The position numbers were made by a program, and so were the translations under genes. Source: Methylobacteriaceae bacterium (lineage in GTDB: Bacteria > Pseudomonadota > Alphaproteobacteria > Rhizobiales > Beijerinckiaceae). From it: 64,000 bases of DNA. The notes under the pieces are model-generated. The model searched no databases. It worked only from the letters and a program-made list of their open reading frames with translations, and was not told where the DNA came from. Shown here one piece after another: positions 51,606-60,773 of this stretch. The stretch lies in assembly GCA_020638135.1 (NCBI GenBank), contig JACKJE010000016.1, positions 1-64,000 on the forward strand. Direction: 5' to 3'. Every line of letters starts with the position of its first letter. Positions within the stretch are counted from its first letter, which is position 1.

Positions 51606-52102
51606 GCGCTCTCGTCTTCCGGATCGCGCACAGCGGCGGACAGGTCGACGAGCGCCTGCGCCGCGACCAGCGCCGCCAGCGCGATGACGGCGAGCTTGAT
51701 GAAGAAATAGCCGGGATTGTTGGTTTCCGGAAAGCGCTCGAGGACCAGCAGCGACCGCCACGCGTCGCGGCCGTAGACCATCATGACGAAGATCGACCAG
51801 GGCAGCGCGATGAAGGCCGCGCCGGCCGCGGCGACCCAACGGCGCGTCCGCGCCCCCAGGCTGCGGGCGAAAAAGTCGGCGCGCAGATGCGTTCCCGCGC
51901 GACTCGCCGCCGTCAGCGCGATCGCGATGAACAGCGCAAACAGCCATTGTCCGAGATCATTGGCCTCGCGCGAGCAGCAGCGCACGGCGTCGCGCAGCGG
52001 CCATTGCGCGCTGAGCAGCAGCACGACCGGCAGCGCCAGCCATTTGCCGGCTTCCTCGATCCGCCCGACGAGGCGATCGAGGACCTCCGCGACCCCATCC
52101 AT
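51602..52102 (-). CDS. TRAP transporter small permease (DctQ family)
   Basis: The 166-residue protein has four hydrophobic helices in the DctQ layout, with W-containing turns (AGKWLALPVVLLLSAQWPLR; LGQWLFALFIAIAL; TNNPGYFFIKLAV). DctQ joins DctM in one membrane complex. It starts on the ATG at 52100-52102 after GGGAGA and its stop overlaps the dctM start, so the two are translationally coupled. A DctP partner is missing. Confidence 0.85.
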   Translation of the reverse strand: MDGVAEVLDRLVGRIEEAGKWLALPVVLLLSAQWPLRDAVRCCSREANDLGQWLFALFIAIALTAASRAGTHLRADFFARSLGARTRRWVAAAGAAFIALPWSIFVMMVYGRDAWRSLLVLERFPETNNPGYFFIKLAVIALAALVAAQALVDLSAAVRDPEDESA

Positions 52103-52216
52103 CGCTTCATTCTCCCAATGTTCAGACTAAGCTATGACCCAAGGCCCCGGCAATGCGCGCCGTCTTGCGCCGGGCGCGCCGATCGGCCAACGTGCGACCC
52201 CATCTCGCCGGGCCCT

Positions 52217-53041
52217 ATGCCGCAGACCAACGCAACCCCCGATCCCGCCGTCAGCCTCGAGCGCGTGACCGTCGCCTTCGGCGCGGGCGCCGCGCGCTAC
52301 GTCGCGGTCGCCGACGCAGATCTCGCCGTCGGGACGAGTGAGTTCGTCGCCATTGTTGGGCCAACCGGCTGCGGCAAGTCGACACTGCTCAATGTCGTCG
52401 CCGGCCTGCTGAAACCGGCCGGAGGCAGCGCGCGCGTGCAGGGCGCCGAAGTCTCCGGCGTCATGGCGCCCTGCGGCTATCTCTTCCAGCAGGACGCGCT
52501 CATGCCGTGGAAGACGGCGCGCGACAATGTCGCCGTCGCGCTCGAGCCCAAGGGCGTCGCCCGCGCCGAGGCGCTCGCGCGCGCGCAAGGCTGGTTGGCG
52601 AAAGTCGGGCTCGCCCTCTTCGGCGACCGCTATCCGCACCAGCTCTCCGGCGGCCAGCGCAAGCGCGTCGCGCTGGCGCAGATGCTGATCCGCGATCCGC
52701 AGATCCTGCTGATGGACGAACCCTTCGGACCGCTCGACGCGCAGACCCGCGCGCTGATGGGCGATCTGCTGCTCGATCTCTGGTCGGCGGACCGCAAGGC
52801 GGTTCTCTTCGTCACGCACGATCTCGAAGAGGCGATCGCGCTCGCCGATCGCGTCGTCGTCATGTCGGCCGGCCCCGCCGCGCGTATCGTCGCCGAGCAC
52901 GCGATCGACCTGCCGCGCCCGCGCGAAATCAACGAAATCCGCCTCGATCCGAAGTTCCACACGATCCAGCGCGCGATCTGGAACGACCTGCGCGAGGAAG
53001 TGCTGAAGACCTATCAGGCGCAGGCGGGAGGCGCGGCGTGA
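52217..53041 (+). CDS. ABC transporter ATP-binding protein, NitT/TauT type
   Basis: The 274-residue ATPase has Walker A GPTGCGKST, Q-loop LFQQDALMPWKT, signature LSGGQRKRVALAQ, Walker B ILLMDEPFGPLD and H-loop VTHDLEEAI. The MPWKT and DLEEA features fit the nitrate/sulfonate/aliphatic group (SsuB/TauB/ThiZ). It overlaps the permease gene (GTG) by 4 bases and is followed by a binding protein. The start at 52217 is the ATG nearest the family N-terminus. The upstream gap with the divergent TRAP gene is 114 bp. Confidence 0.93.
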   Translation: MPQTNATPDPAVSLERVTVAFGAGAARYVAVADADLAVGTSEFVAIVGPTGCGKSTLLNVVAGLLKPAGGSARVQGAEVSGVMAPCGYLFQQDALMPWKTARDNVAVALEPKGVARAEALARAQGWLAKVGLALFGDRYPHQLSGGQRKRVALAQMLIRDPQILLMDEPFGPLDAQTRALMGDLLLDLWSADRKAVLFVTHDLEEAIALADRVVVMSAGPAARIVAEHAIDLPRPREINEIRLDPKFHTIQRAIWNDLREEVLKTYQAQAGGAA

Positions 53042-53823
53042 ATCGCTCCACACTCCTCGCCTGGCAGGTCGGCGTCGCGGTCGCCCTGCTCGCGATCTGG
53101 CACGTCGGATCGAGCGTGCCGATCTTCGGCTTCTACTTCATGCCGAAATTCTTTTTTTCCACGCCGGCGGACGTGCTCGGGCGCGTATGGAAGATGTTCG
53201 TGACCGGCGTCGTCTGGCGCCATCTGTGGATCACGCTGACCGAAACCGCGCTCGCCTTCGTCATCGGCTCGGTGGCGGGCGCCGGCATCGGCTTCTGGTT
53301 CGCGCGCAAGCCGAAGCTCGCGGCCATCTTCGATCCCTTCCTGAAAGCCGCCAATTCGCTGCCGCGCGTCGTGCTGGCGCCGATCTTCATGCTGTGGTTT
53401 GGGCTCGGCGTGTGGTCCAAGGTCGCGCTCGGCGTCACGCTCGTCTTCTTCATCGTCTTCTTCAACGTCTATCAGGGCCTGCGCGAGACCTCGCCGGTCG
53501 TGCTCGCCAACGCCCGCATGCTCGGCATGAACGACCGCCAGCTGATGCGCCACGTCTACTGGCCGTCGACGCTCACCTGGGTCTTCTCCTCGCTGCACGC
53601 CTCGGTCGGTTTCGCGCTGGTCGGCGCCGTCGTCGGCGAATATCTGGGCGCGGCGGCGGGGCTGGGCTATCTCATTCACGAGGCCGAAGGCGTATTCGAC
53701 GTGACCGGCGTCTTCGCCGGCATGATCGTGCTCGCGCTCTTCGTCATCGCCATCGACTGGGCGGTGACATCGATCGAAAACCGGCTGCTGGTCTGGCGCC
53801 CGCAGCCGCATCAACAAAGCTGA
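53038..53823 (+). CDS. ABC transporter permease, NitT/TauT type
   Basis: The 261-residue membrane protein has six hydrophobic helices and the EAA-loop SPVVLANARMLGMNDRQLMRHVYWPSTLTW region that touches the ATPase. The start is a GTG at 53038-53040, overlapping the stop of the ATPase gene, which indicates coupled translation. It belongs to the SsuC/TauC family. The binding protein follows after 11 bases. Confidence 0.92.
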   Translation: MNRSTLLAWQVGVAVALLAIWHVGSSVPIFGFYFMPKFFFSTPADVLGRVWKMFVTGVVWRHLWITLTETALAFVIGSVAGAGIGFWFARKPKLAAIFDPFLKAANSLPRVVLAPIFMLWFGLGVWSKVALGVTLVFFIVFFNVYQGLRETSPVVLANARMLGMNDRQLMRHVYWPSTLTWVFSSLHASVGFALVGAVVGEYLGAAAGLGYLIHEAEGVFDVTGVFAGMIVLALFVIAIDWAVTSIENRLLVWRPQPHQQS

Positions 53824-53834
53824 GGAAACATCCC

Positions 53835-54854
53835 ATGAAGAAGCATATGCTGCTCGGCGCCTTCGCCGCTCTCGCCTTTACCGCCACCGCCGCGCTCGCG
53901 CAGGTCGCGGGCATCGAGAAGCCCAAGCTCGTCATCGGCGTCGGCGGCAAGTCGCTGCTCTACTATCTGCCGCTGACGATCGCAGAGAAGAAGGGCTACT
54001 TCAAGGAACAGGGCCTCGACGCCGAGATCATCGATTTCGCCGGCGGCGCCAAGAGCCTGCAGGCGCTGATCGGCGGCTCGGTCGATATCGTCGCCGGCGC
54101 CTACGAGCATACGATCCACATGCAGGCCAAGGGCCAGGACATCCGCGCGACCGTCGATCTCGGCCGTTATCCCGGCATCGTCATCGCGCTGCGCAAGGAC
54201 GTGAAATACGACAAGCCCTCCGACCTCAAGGGCCTGAAGATCGGCGTCACCGCGCCGGGCTCCTCGACCAACATGCTCGCCAAATTCTTCCTCGCCAAGA
54301 ACGGCCTCTCGCCCGACGACGCGTCGTGGATCGGCGTCGGCGGCGCGGCCTCCGCCGTGGCGGCTATCCGCAACAAGCAGGTCGACGGCGTCTCGCATCT
54401 CGAACCCGTCATCACCATGCTCGAGCAGACCGGCGATATCAAAATCGTCGCCGACACGCGCACGGAAGCCGGAACGCGCGCCCTGTTCGGCGGCGAGAAT
54501 CCGGCCGCCGTCATCTACACGAAGAAGGCCTTCATCGACGCCAATCCGAACACCGTGCAGGCGATCGTCAACGCCGAATACAAGGCGCTGCAATGGTTGA
54601 AGACGGCGAGCGCCGAGGATGTGGCGAGCCTCGTGCCGGAAAACTACCTGCTCGGCGACAGGAAGCTCTACATGGCCGCCTTCCAGTCCTCGCGCGCCTC
54701 CTATTCGCAGACCGGCCTGATCGACCCCGCAGGCATGAAGAGCGCCCTCGACATGCTCGCGCAATTCACGCCCGACCTGAAGAGCGCCAAGATCGACCTC
54801 GGCGCGACCTTCGACGACCGCTTTGCCAAGAAGGCGGCCGAGAGCGTGAAGTAA
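53835..54854 (+). CDS. ABC transporter substrate-binding protein, NMT1/SsuA type
   Basis: The 339-residue protein has a signal peptide (LLGAFAALAFTATAALA) and the NMT1/THI5-like fold: LLYYLPLTIAEKKGYFKEQGLDAEII, GSVDIVAGAYEHTIHMQAKG, GVTAPGSSTNMLAKFFLAKNG. Members bind sulfonates, nitrate, thiamine pyrimidines or aromatic precursors; the ligand cannot be told. It is the third gene of a complete transporter operon and is followed by pdxY across a repeat, which hints at a B6- or pyrimidine-related ligand, but the repeat suggests the genes may not be cotranscribed. Confidence 0.92.
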   Translation: MKKHMLLGAFAALAFTATAALAQVAGIEKPKLVIGVGGKSLLYYLPLTIAEKKGYFKEQGLDAEIIDFAGGAKSLQALIGGSVDIVAGAYEHTIHMQAKGQDIRATVDLGRYPGIVIALRKDVKYDKPSDLKGLKIGVTAPGSSTNMLAKFFLAKNGLSPDDASWIGVGGAASAVAAIRNKQVDGVSHLEPVITMLEQTGDIKIVADTRTEAGTRALFGGENPAAVIYTKKAFIDANPNTVQAIVNAEYKALQWLKTASAEDVASLVPENYLLGDRKLYMAAFQSSRASYSQTGLIDPAGMKSALDMLAQFTPDLKSAKIDLGATFDDRFAKKAAESVK

Positions 54855-54858
54855 TCAG

Positions 54859-54920
54859 GACCGCGAGCCTTCAGGCTCGCATTTCTCAGGAGAAGGATTG
54901 CGAGCCTGAAGGCTCGCAGT
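54859..54920. repeat. Inverted repeat GCGAGCCTTCAGGCTCGC, copy 2
   Basis: The pair GACCGCGAGCCTTCAGGCTCGC and GCGAGCCTGAAGGCTCGC matches the unit at 9014-9063, with a different 11-13 base spacer. It separates the binding protein from pdxY. Confidence 0.87.
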
Positions 54921-54934
54921 CCAAGATTGCGACC

Positions 54935-55789
54935 ATGAACATCCTCTCGATCCAGTCCCACGTCGTCTACGGCCATGTCGGCAATTCCGCCGCGGTCTTC
55001 GCCCTGCAGCGCCTCGGCGTCGAGGTCTGGCCGGTCCACACCGTGCAATTCTCCAATCATGCGGGCTATGGCGCGTTGCGCGGAAAGGCCTTCGACGCGG
55101 GACTGATCGACGACTGCGTGACCGGCGTCGCCGAACGCGGCGCGCTCGCCCAGTGCGACGGACTGATCTCCGGCTATGTCGGCTCGGCCGAAACGGGCGA
55201 GGCGATCATCCGCGCCGTCCATCGCATGAAGAAGGAAAACCCGCGCGCGCTCTATTGCTGCGATCCCGTGATCGGCGACGCCGGCCCCGGCGTGTTCGTC
55301 AAGCCGGGCGTGCCTGAGTTCTTCGCGGATTCAGCCCTCGCCGTCGCCGATATCGTCACGCCCAATCATTTCGAACTGGAATGGCTGACGGCCAAGCCCA
55401 TTGTCGGCATGAAGGGCTTTCGCGCCGCCATCGACGCGCTGCATGCGCGCGGACCGACGATCGTCCTCGTCACCTCGGCCCATCTCGCCGATACGCCGGA
55501 CGATTGCGTCGATCTCTTCGTCTCGTCCTTCGAGGGCGTCTTCCGCATCCGCACGCCGCGCCTGCCGGTGACGTTCAACGGCTCGGGCGACGTGGTCGCG
55601 GCCCTCTTCTTCGCCCATTGCCTGCAGACGCAATCGCCGAAGACCGCGCTCGAACGCGCCAGCGCGTCGATTTTCAGCATCCTCGAGCGCACGCACGAGG
55701 AAGGTCGCCACGAACTCATGCTGATCGAGGCGCAGGACCAACTCGTCGCGCCGACGACGACCTTCGTCGCAGAAGAAATCACTCAGTAG
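54935..55789 (+). CDS. pdxY: Pyridoxal kinase
   Basis: The 284-residue ribokinase-family enzyme phosphorylates pyridoxal in B6 salvage. It begins MNILSIQSHVVYGHVGNSAA, the substrate-binding start of PdxY, and has FSNHAGYGALRGK, CDPVIGDAGPGVFV and the phosphate/anion-hole region NGSGDVVAALFF with the catalytic Asp. Length is that of PdxY (about 285). The gene's last 7 bases overlap the convergent AsmA gene end. Confidence 0.93.
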   Translation: MNILSIQSHVVYGHVGNSAAVFALQRLGVEVWPVHTVQFSNHAGYGALRGKAFDAGLIDDCVTGVAERGALAQCDGLISGYVGSAETGEAIIRAVHRMKKENPRALYCCDPVIGDAGPGVFVKPGVPEFFADSALAVADIVTPNHFELEWLTAKPIVGMKGFRAAIDALHARGPTIVLVTSAHLADTPDDCVDLFVSSFEGVFRIRTPRLPVTFNGSGDVVAALFFAHCLQTQSPKTALERASASIFSILERTHEEGRHELMLIEAQDQLVAPTTTFVAEEITQ

Positions 55790-58700
55790 CGCCCGGCGGT
55801 CGAGGGATCGGGCGCCGCGCCGCGTTTGGCGGGCGCGAAGGCCGCCGGCGGGCGCCTCGGCGGCGCGGGATGCTGCGGCGTCAGCACGGTCGCAGGCGCG
55901 CGAGGCGGGGGCGGCGACACGGGCGGAGGCGCCGGCGGCTGCTCCAGAATGCGCCGGGCCTCCTCCAGCGCGCGCCGTTCCTCGTCGTTACGGCGATCCA
56001 TCTTCAGGCGTCGGTTGAAGAAAGCGCGTTCGTGGATATCGGCCTCGAGCGCGGCGTTGCGTTCGGCCTCGCGCGCGATCGCCCGTTCCGCCAGCGCGCC
56101 GATCAGCGCATCCGCATTCACCCTGCGGGCAAGCGCGCCATGCTCCCCGCTCCAGGAAATCTCGATGCCCGGCGCGCTCGTCCAACCCGCGGGCCCCGGC
56201 GCGCTCAACGTCTCGCGCACGTCGAGCGCGCCCGTGCGCAGGTCGAGCGCTCCCGACAGATGCGCGGAGGCATCGCCGACGCGCAACTGCGTCGGCGCAA
56301 ACGAGAGACGGCCGGAGGCGATAGTCGCCTGGCTCTCGAACGCCGGCAATTCCTGCGCGTCCTTGTCCATTTCGCGTGCGAGCGTCTGCGAGATTGCGAG
56401 CGGCTCGAACGCGCCCTCCGCCTTCTCGGCCTCGGCTACGACATGCGCGAGCGCTTCCGGCGCCGCCTGCGCGATCCGCGCGTCCGAAAATTTCAGGCGC
56501 GCCGAACCGGCAAGCGACGCGACAAGCTCCGCCATCGAACTGCCGGCGCCGGACAGGTCGACCGCGCCGTTCACACGCGCCGCGAAAGGACCGGCGGACG
56601 CCGCGAGGCTCTCGCCGTTCAGCGCGGCCTTCGCGATGACCGCGCCGCCCTCGCGCCGTACCGCCGCCTCACCGGACACGCGTCCCTCGCCGAGCGTCAT
56701 CGCAATTTCGCGCGCTGCGACGACGCCCGGCGCGAGCGACAACCGCAACCGCGCGTCCTGCGCAACTAGCCCGGCGCCGAGATCGAGGCGCCCGACATCG
56801 AGCCCGACATCGGCATTCGGCGGATCGAACCGCGCCGGCGCGAATTTCAGCATCGGCCAAAGCGCGGCGGCGGACGCAGGCTGCGGCGGGCCGAGCGCGA
56901 GCGCGGCGAGGTCCGGCGCGGACAGATGATCGAGCGCGAGCGCGCCGCTGACAGCGCCCGCCACATCGCGCGCAAGATCGCCCTTCGCCTTCACGCCGGC
57001 GATCTCGGCGGCGATCGACGACAGCGCGAGCCCCTGTCCGTCGAAACGCATCTGCGCGCGCCCGCTCAAGGGAACCTTCTTTGACAAATCCGGCGCGCCG
57101 AAAGCGAAGAGCGGCGCGAGCCGCGCAAGATCGGCGCTCTCGCCGATCAGTTCGCCGCGCGCCGACGCTCGGTCGAGCGCGAGAATTGTCTCGCCTGCAA
57201 AGCGTAACGACAGGCCCGCGAGGTCGAGACTCGCGCGCGTCCGCAACGGCGCGCCGACCACGCCTTCGCCCTCGGCCTCGAGCCGCGCGCCGCCGACGCC
57301 CTTGAGCGGCAGGACGGCAAGCCCCGCCTGCCGCAACAGCGTCGCGGCTTCGGGCGCCTGCACGCTGAGACGCGCCTGCATGCGGCCCTCCCCGGCAGGT
57401 TGCGCCTGCGCGCTGTAGCGCGCCCCGCCCGCATCGCCCGAAAGATTGAGCTGCGTGAAGGCGCCGTTCGCATCGATCGCGACGCCGAACGTCAGATGCG
57501 CGGGCGACAGCGCTCGTGCGCGGGCGACAAGCGCCTCGCTCGCCGGCCCCGGCGCGACGCGACGCACGAGCGCGGCGAGATCGCTCAATCTTTCGGCGTC
57601 CAGCTTGAAATCGAAACCGCCGCCCTGCTCCGTCACGCGGCCCGAGCCCGAGAGATCGGCGCCGCCGAGGCCGAGGATCGACATGTCCTTCAGCAGGGTG
57701 ACGCCATCGGCGCGCGTCAGCGACAGCCGTAGCCGGCCCGTCTCCGCCGGCGCGGCGCCGATGCGCGCGACGCGCAGCGATTGCGCGTCGAGCGACAGCA
57801 TCAGATCGTCTCTCGCGCTCACATGCGCAAGCGCGGAAAAATCCGGAAGGCTGTCGATGTCGACGAGAGGCGCGGCGAGGCGCATATCGAGTCGGCTGCG
57901 TGCATTGGGCGTCGCCGCGCGCCAGTCGATCGCGCCGGCAAGCCGCGAGCGATCGATCTCGATCGCGCGCGCAGCGAGCGTCAGGCCGTCGGCGTCGACG
58001 CGCGCGTGGCCGTCATAGGAGAGCCGCGTGAAAACGCCGGCCGTCAGCCAGCGCGCGAGTTCTGGCGCGACGGGCGTGATATAGGCGGCGAGCTTGCCCG
58101 CGTCGCGCGTCTCGACTTTCAGCTCGCCGTCGAACGCGCGCGCCGCAATCACATCGAACGCGCCGTCGTAATGCAGCCGCGTGCGGCCGGGCAGTCCGGC
58201 GTCGAGCGCGATGCGCGGCGTCGCCTCGGGCTTGCGCGCGACATCGGCCGCGACATTGGTCAAGGCCTGACCGCCGAGCGTCACGCTGTCGGCGGCAAGC
58301 CGGAGCCGCAACGCGAGCGCGGGCGCGGCCTGCGCTGCGTCAAACGTGGCGTGTCCCGCGCGAAACCGGTCGAGATCGAGGCTCGCCGCCTGCAGCCGCC
58401 CATCAAGACCGTTTTCACGCGAAAAATCGGCGGCGCCGGAAAAGCTCAGCGCGTGATCGTCGTCGCCGAGGCGCGCATCGATCTTGTCGGCATGCAGTGC
58501 GTCGGCATTCGCCGCGAGCATGAAATTCGCGCGCGCGGGCGCGCCGCCGAGCGCGCCATTGACAATCGCCTGGCCGGAAAAAGTTGCCGCGCCATCCTCC
58601 AGCGCGACTTCGCCGGTCGCCTCGACATGCGCTTGCGAGCCGCGATCGTCGAAAGCGAATTTTCCGCGCAACCGGCCCTGTTCGATCGAGGCGGTCGAAA

Positions 58701-59235
58701 AGGAGAAATCGACGGCGCGCGCGCCGCGCCAGACGCCCTGCCCGCGAAACGGCCCGGCAAGCGTATCGGCGGCGCCGGTCATGTCGACATGATCGAACGC
58801 CAACGGATGCGCGCCTGCGACGCGCAGGGCGGCGTCGGTCAGGCGAAAGCGCGCCACCGCGACGCGCGCGCCCTGCACGTCGGCGATATCGAGCAAGGCC
58901 GGTTCGAGCGACACCTCGGCATGGTCGAGGCCGATATCGGTGAATTCGAAGGCGCCGCGCAACAACGCCGGCGCCGAGAGTTCGAGCGCCGTTTCTCGCG
59001 CGCGAATGACGAGCCCCGCGCGTTCGGCGACGAGCGCGCCCGCCGTCAGCCGTGGCGCCGGCAGCAGCCGCAGGCGCACCGGCCCCTCCAGCGCGACGCG
59101 CCCGCCAAAACCTTCGCCGAGCTTCTGCGCGATCGCCGCGCCGTGTTTCGTCCAGTCGACGAACGGCGGCACGGCGAGCGCGGCCGCGAGCGCGACCACG
59201 ATGCAGGCGGCGATGATCGTCAGGATTTCGCGCAA
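55783..59235 (-). CDS. Large AsmA family protein
   Basis: The 1150-residue protein starts with an N-terminal membrane helix (ILTIIAACIVVALAAALAVPPF), followed by a long repetitive beta-rich region with the AsmA start (DWTKHGAAIAQKLGEGFGGRVALEGPV) and C-terminal AsmA_2-like sequence. The last ~90 residues are Arg/Glu- and then Pro-rich (PPAPPPVSPPPPRAPATV). Large AsmA proteins bridge the periplasm and move phospholipids to the outer membrane. Alphaproteobacterial ones of this length are common. The protein has a very high Ala/Arg/Asp content. It is convergent with pdxY. Confidence 0.87.
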   Translation of the reverse strand: MREILTIIAACIVVALAAALAVPPFVDWTKHGAAIAQKLGEGFGGRVALEGPVRLRLLPAPRLTAGALVAERAGLVIRARETALELSAPALLRGAFEFTDIGLDHAEVSLEPALLDIADVQGARVAVARFRLTDAALRVAGAHPLAFDHVDMTGAADTLAGPFRGQGVWRGARAVDFSFSTASIEQGRLRGKFAFDDRGSQAHVEATGEVALEDGAATFSGQAIVNGALGGAPARANFMLAANADALHADKIDARLGDDDHALSFSGAADFSRENGLDGRLQAASLDLDRFRAGHATFDAAQAAPALALRLRLAADSVTLGGQALTNVAADVARKPEATPRIALDAGLPGRTRLHYDGAFDVIAARAFDGELKVETRDAGKLAAYITPVAPELARWLTAGVFTRLSYDGHARVDADGLTLAARAIEIDRSRLAGAIDWRAATPNARSRLDMRLAAPLVDIDSLPDFSALAHVSARDDLMLSLDAQSLRVARIGAAPAETGRLRLSLTRADGVTLLKDMSILGLGGADLSGSGRVTEQGGGFDFKLDAERLSDLAALVRRVAPGPASEALVARARALSPAHLTFGVAIDANGAFTQLNLSGDAGGARYSAQAQPAGEGRMQARLSVQAPEAATLLRQAGLAVLPLKGVGGARLEAEGEGVVGAPLRTRASLDLAGLSLRFAGETILALDRASARGELIGESADLARLAPLFAFGAPDLSKKVPLSGRAQMRFDGQGLALSSIAAEIAGVKAKGDLARDVAGAVSGALALDHLSAPDLAALALGPPQPASAAALWPMLKFAPARFDPPNADVGLDVGRLDLGAGLVAQDARLRLSLAPGVVAAREIAMTLGEGRVSGEAAVRREGGAVIAKAALNGESLAASAGPFAARVNGAVDLSGAGSSMAELVASLAGSARLKFSDARIAQAAPEALAHVVAEAEKAEGAFEPLAISQTLAREMDKDAQELPAFESQATIASGRLSFAPTQLRVGDASAHLSGALDLRTGALDVRETLSAPGPAGWTSAPGIEISWSGEHGALARRVNADALIGALAERAIAREAERNAALEADIHERAFFNRRLKMDRRNDEERRALEEARRILEQPPAPPPVSPPPPRAPATVLTPQHPAPPRRPPAAFAPAKRGAAPDPSTAGRY

Positions 59236-59291
59236 TGGCCTCGTTCCGATTCCGCGCGCATCCTACCGCAATTCGTGGCCTGCGGATGGCC

Positions 59292-60731
59292 TCAGGGATC
59301 GCGGGCCGACAAGGGGCGCGCCACCGCTTCCAGCGGCCGCCGTTCGGCCGCCACGCCCCAGCGCAAGGTCGCGGCAGCCGCGCCGATCATGCAGGCCGCG
59401 CCGAACAGATAGCCGGCAAACAGCGCGAGCCGCGAGCCCGTGCCGATCAGCTCGCCGAAAATATAGGGCGCGGCGACCCCGCCGAGCGCCGTGCCGAAGG
59501 CGTAGAACAGGGCGATGGCGAGCGCGCGGATTTCTACGGGGAAGATTTCGCTGACCGTCAGATAGGCGGAACTCGCCGCCGCCGAGGCGAGAAAGAACAC
59601 GCAGGACCAGACGAGGGTCTGCTGATGCGCGCTGAGCGCGCCGCGCCAGAACAGATAGCCGGCGACGGCGAGCGCCATGCCGGAGGCGGCGTAGGTCGCA
59701 ACGATCATCGGCCGCCGTCCGAGCGTGTCGAACAAGGGTCCGAGCAGAAACGGCCCCAGCACATTGCCGAGCGCGAAGGGAATGAGATGCCAGCCGACCT
59801 GATCCGGCGGCACGGCGTAAAAGCGCGTGAGGATCAGCGCATAGGTGAAGAAGATGGCGTTGTAGAAAAACGCCTGCGCGCCCATCAGCGCGAGCCCGAC
59901 GAAGGAGCGCGTGCGATGCGTGTGCACGATCGCCTCGTAGACTTCGCCGAGCGGCGTATGCGTGCGCGCGGCGAGCGTGAGCTTCGGCGCGTCGCCGAGT
60001 TCCGCGAGCCTGTGGCCCGATGCGCGAAAATCGGCCTCGAGCTTGTCGACGATCGCTTCCGCTTCGCCCGCGCGCCCGTGGATCGCCAGCCAGCGCGGGC
60101 TCTCGGGCAGAAAGGCGCGCAAGCCGAGAATGAGCAGGCCGAGCGCCGCGCCGATGAAGAAGGCGAGGCGCCAGCCGACATCGGGCGCAAAGCGCGCGGG
60201 ATCGAGCAGAACGATGGAGGCCGCGGCGCCCATCGCCGCGCCGACCCAGAACGTGCCGTTGATCGAGAGATCGACGCGGCCGCGATAGCGCGCTGGCATC
60301 AATTCCTGGATGGTCGAATTGATCGCGGCATATTCGCCGCCGATGCCCGCGCCGGTGAGCAGGCGAAAGAAGCAGAAGCTCGCAAAGCTCCACGAGAACG
60401 CCGTCGCGGCGGTCGCCAGCAGATAGAGCGCCAGCGTGATGAAGAACAGCTTCTTGCGGCCGAGCCGATCGGTCAGCCAGCCGAACAGCAGCGCGCCGAC
60501 GACAGCGCCCGCGAGATAGAAACTCGAGGCGAGCCCGATCTCGGCGTCGCTGAAATGCAGGCTCGGCGACGCCTTGAGCGCGCCGGCGATCGCGCCAGCG
60601 ATCGTCACCTCCAGCCCGTCGAGCACCCAGGTGACGCCGAGCGCCACGGCGACCAGCGTGTGGAAGCGTCCCCACGGCAGACGATCGAGCCTCTGGGGAA
60701 TGTCGGTGACGATGCGCGCGGTCTCGCTCAT
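59292..60731 (-). CDS. MFS transporter, sugar/aromatic-acid porter type
   Basis: The 479-residue protein has 12 hydrophobic helices, the loop 2-3 motif GWLTDRLGRKKLF, the PESPRWLAIHG motif after helix 6, and RALAIALFYAFGTALG in the second half. This is the metabolite:H+ symporter pattern (SV2/sugar-porter-like). The PESPRW motif points to this clan; the substrate is not evident. It lies 42 bases after a YeeE/YedE gene and 56 before the AsmA gene, but is not clearly part of either unit. Confidence 0.88.
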   Translation of the reverse strand: MSETARIVTDIPQRLDRLPWGRFHTLVAVALGVTWVLDGLEVTIAGAIAGALKASPSLHFSDAEIGLASSFYLAGAVVGALLFGWLTDRLGRKKLFFITLALYLLATAATAFSWSFASFCFFRLLTGAGIGGEYAAINSTIQELMPARYRGRVDLSINGTFWVGAAMGAAASIVLLDPARFAPDVGWRLAFFIGAALGLLILGLRAFLPESPRWLAIHGRAGEAEAIVDKLEADFRASGHRLAELGDAPKLTLAARTHTPLGEVYEAIVHTHRTRSFVGLALMGAQAFFYNAIFFTYALILTRFYAVPPDQVGWHLIPFALGNVLGPFLLGPLFDTLGRRPMIVATYAASGMALAVAGYLFWRGALSAHQQTLVWSCVFFLASAAASSAYLTVSEIFPVEIRALAIALFYAFGTALGGVAAPYIFGELIGTGSRLALFAGYLFGAACMIGAAAATLRWGVAAERRPLEAVARPLSARDP

Positions 60732-60773
60732 GCCCTCCTCCGCTCGCGATGCGCGAGCAGGACGAAGGTTGCC

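Noticed and set aside
57781..59412. Long forward open frame opposite the AsmA gene
   Set aside because: Arg/Ala-rich with no motif; it is antisense to a recognisable AsmA protein.
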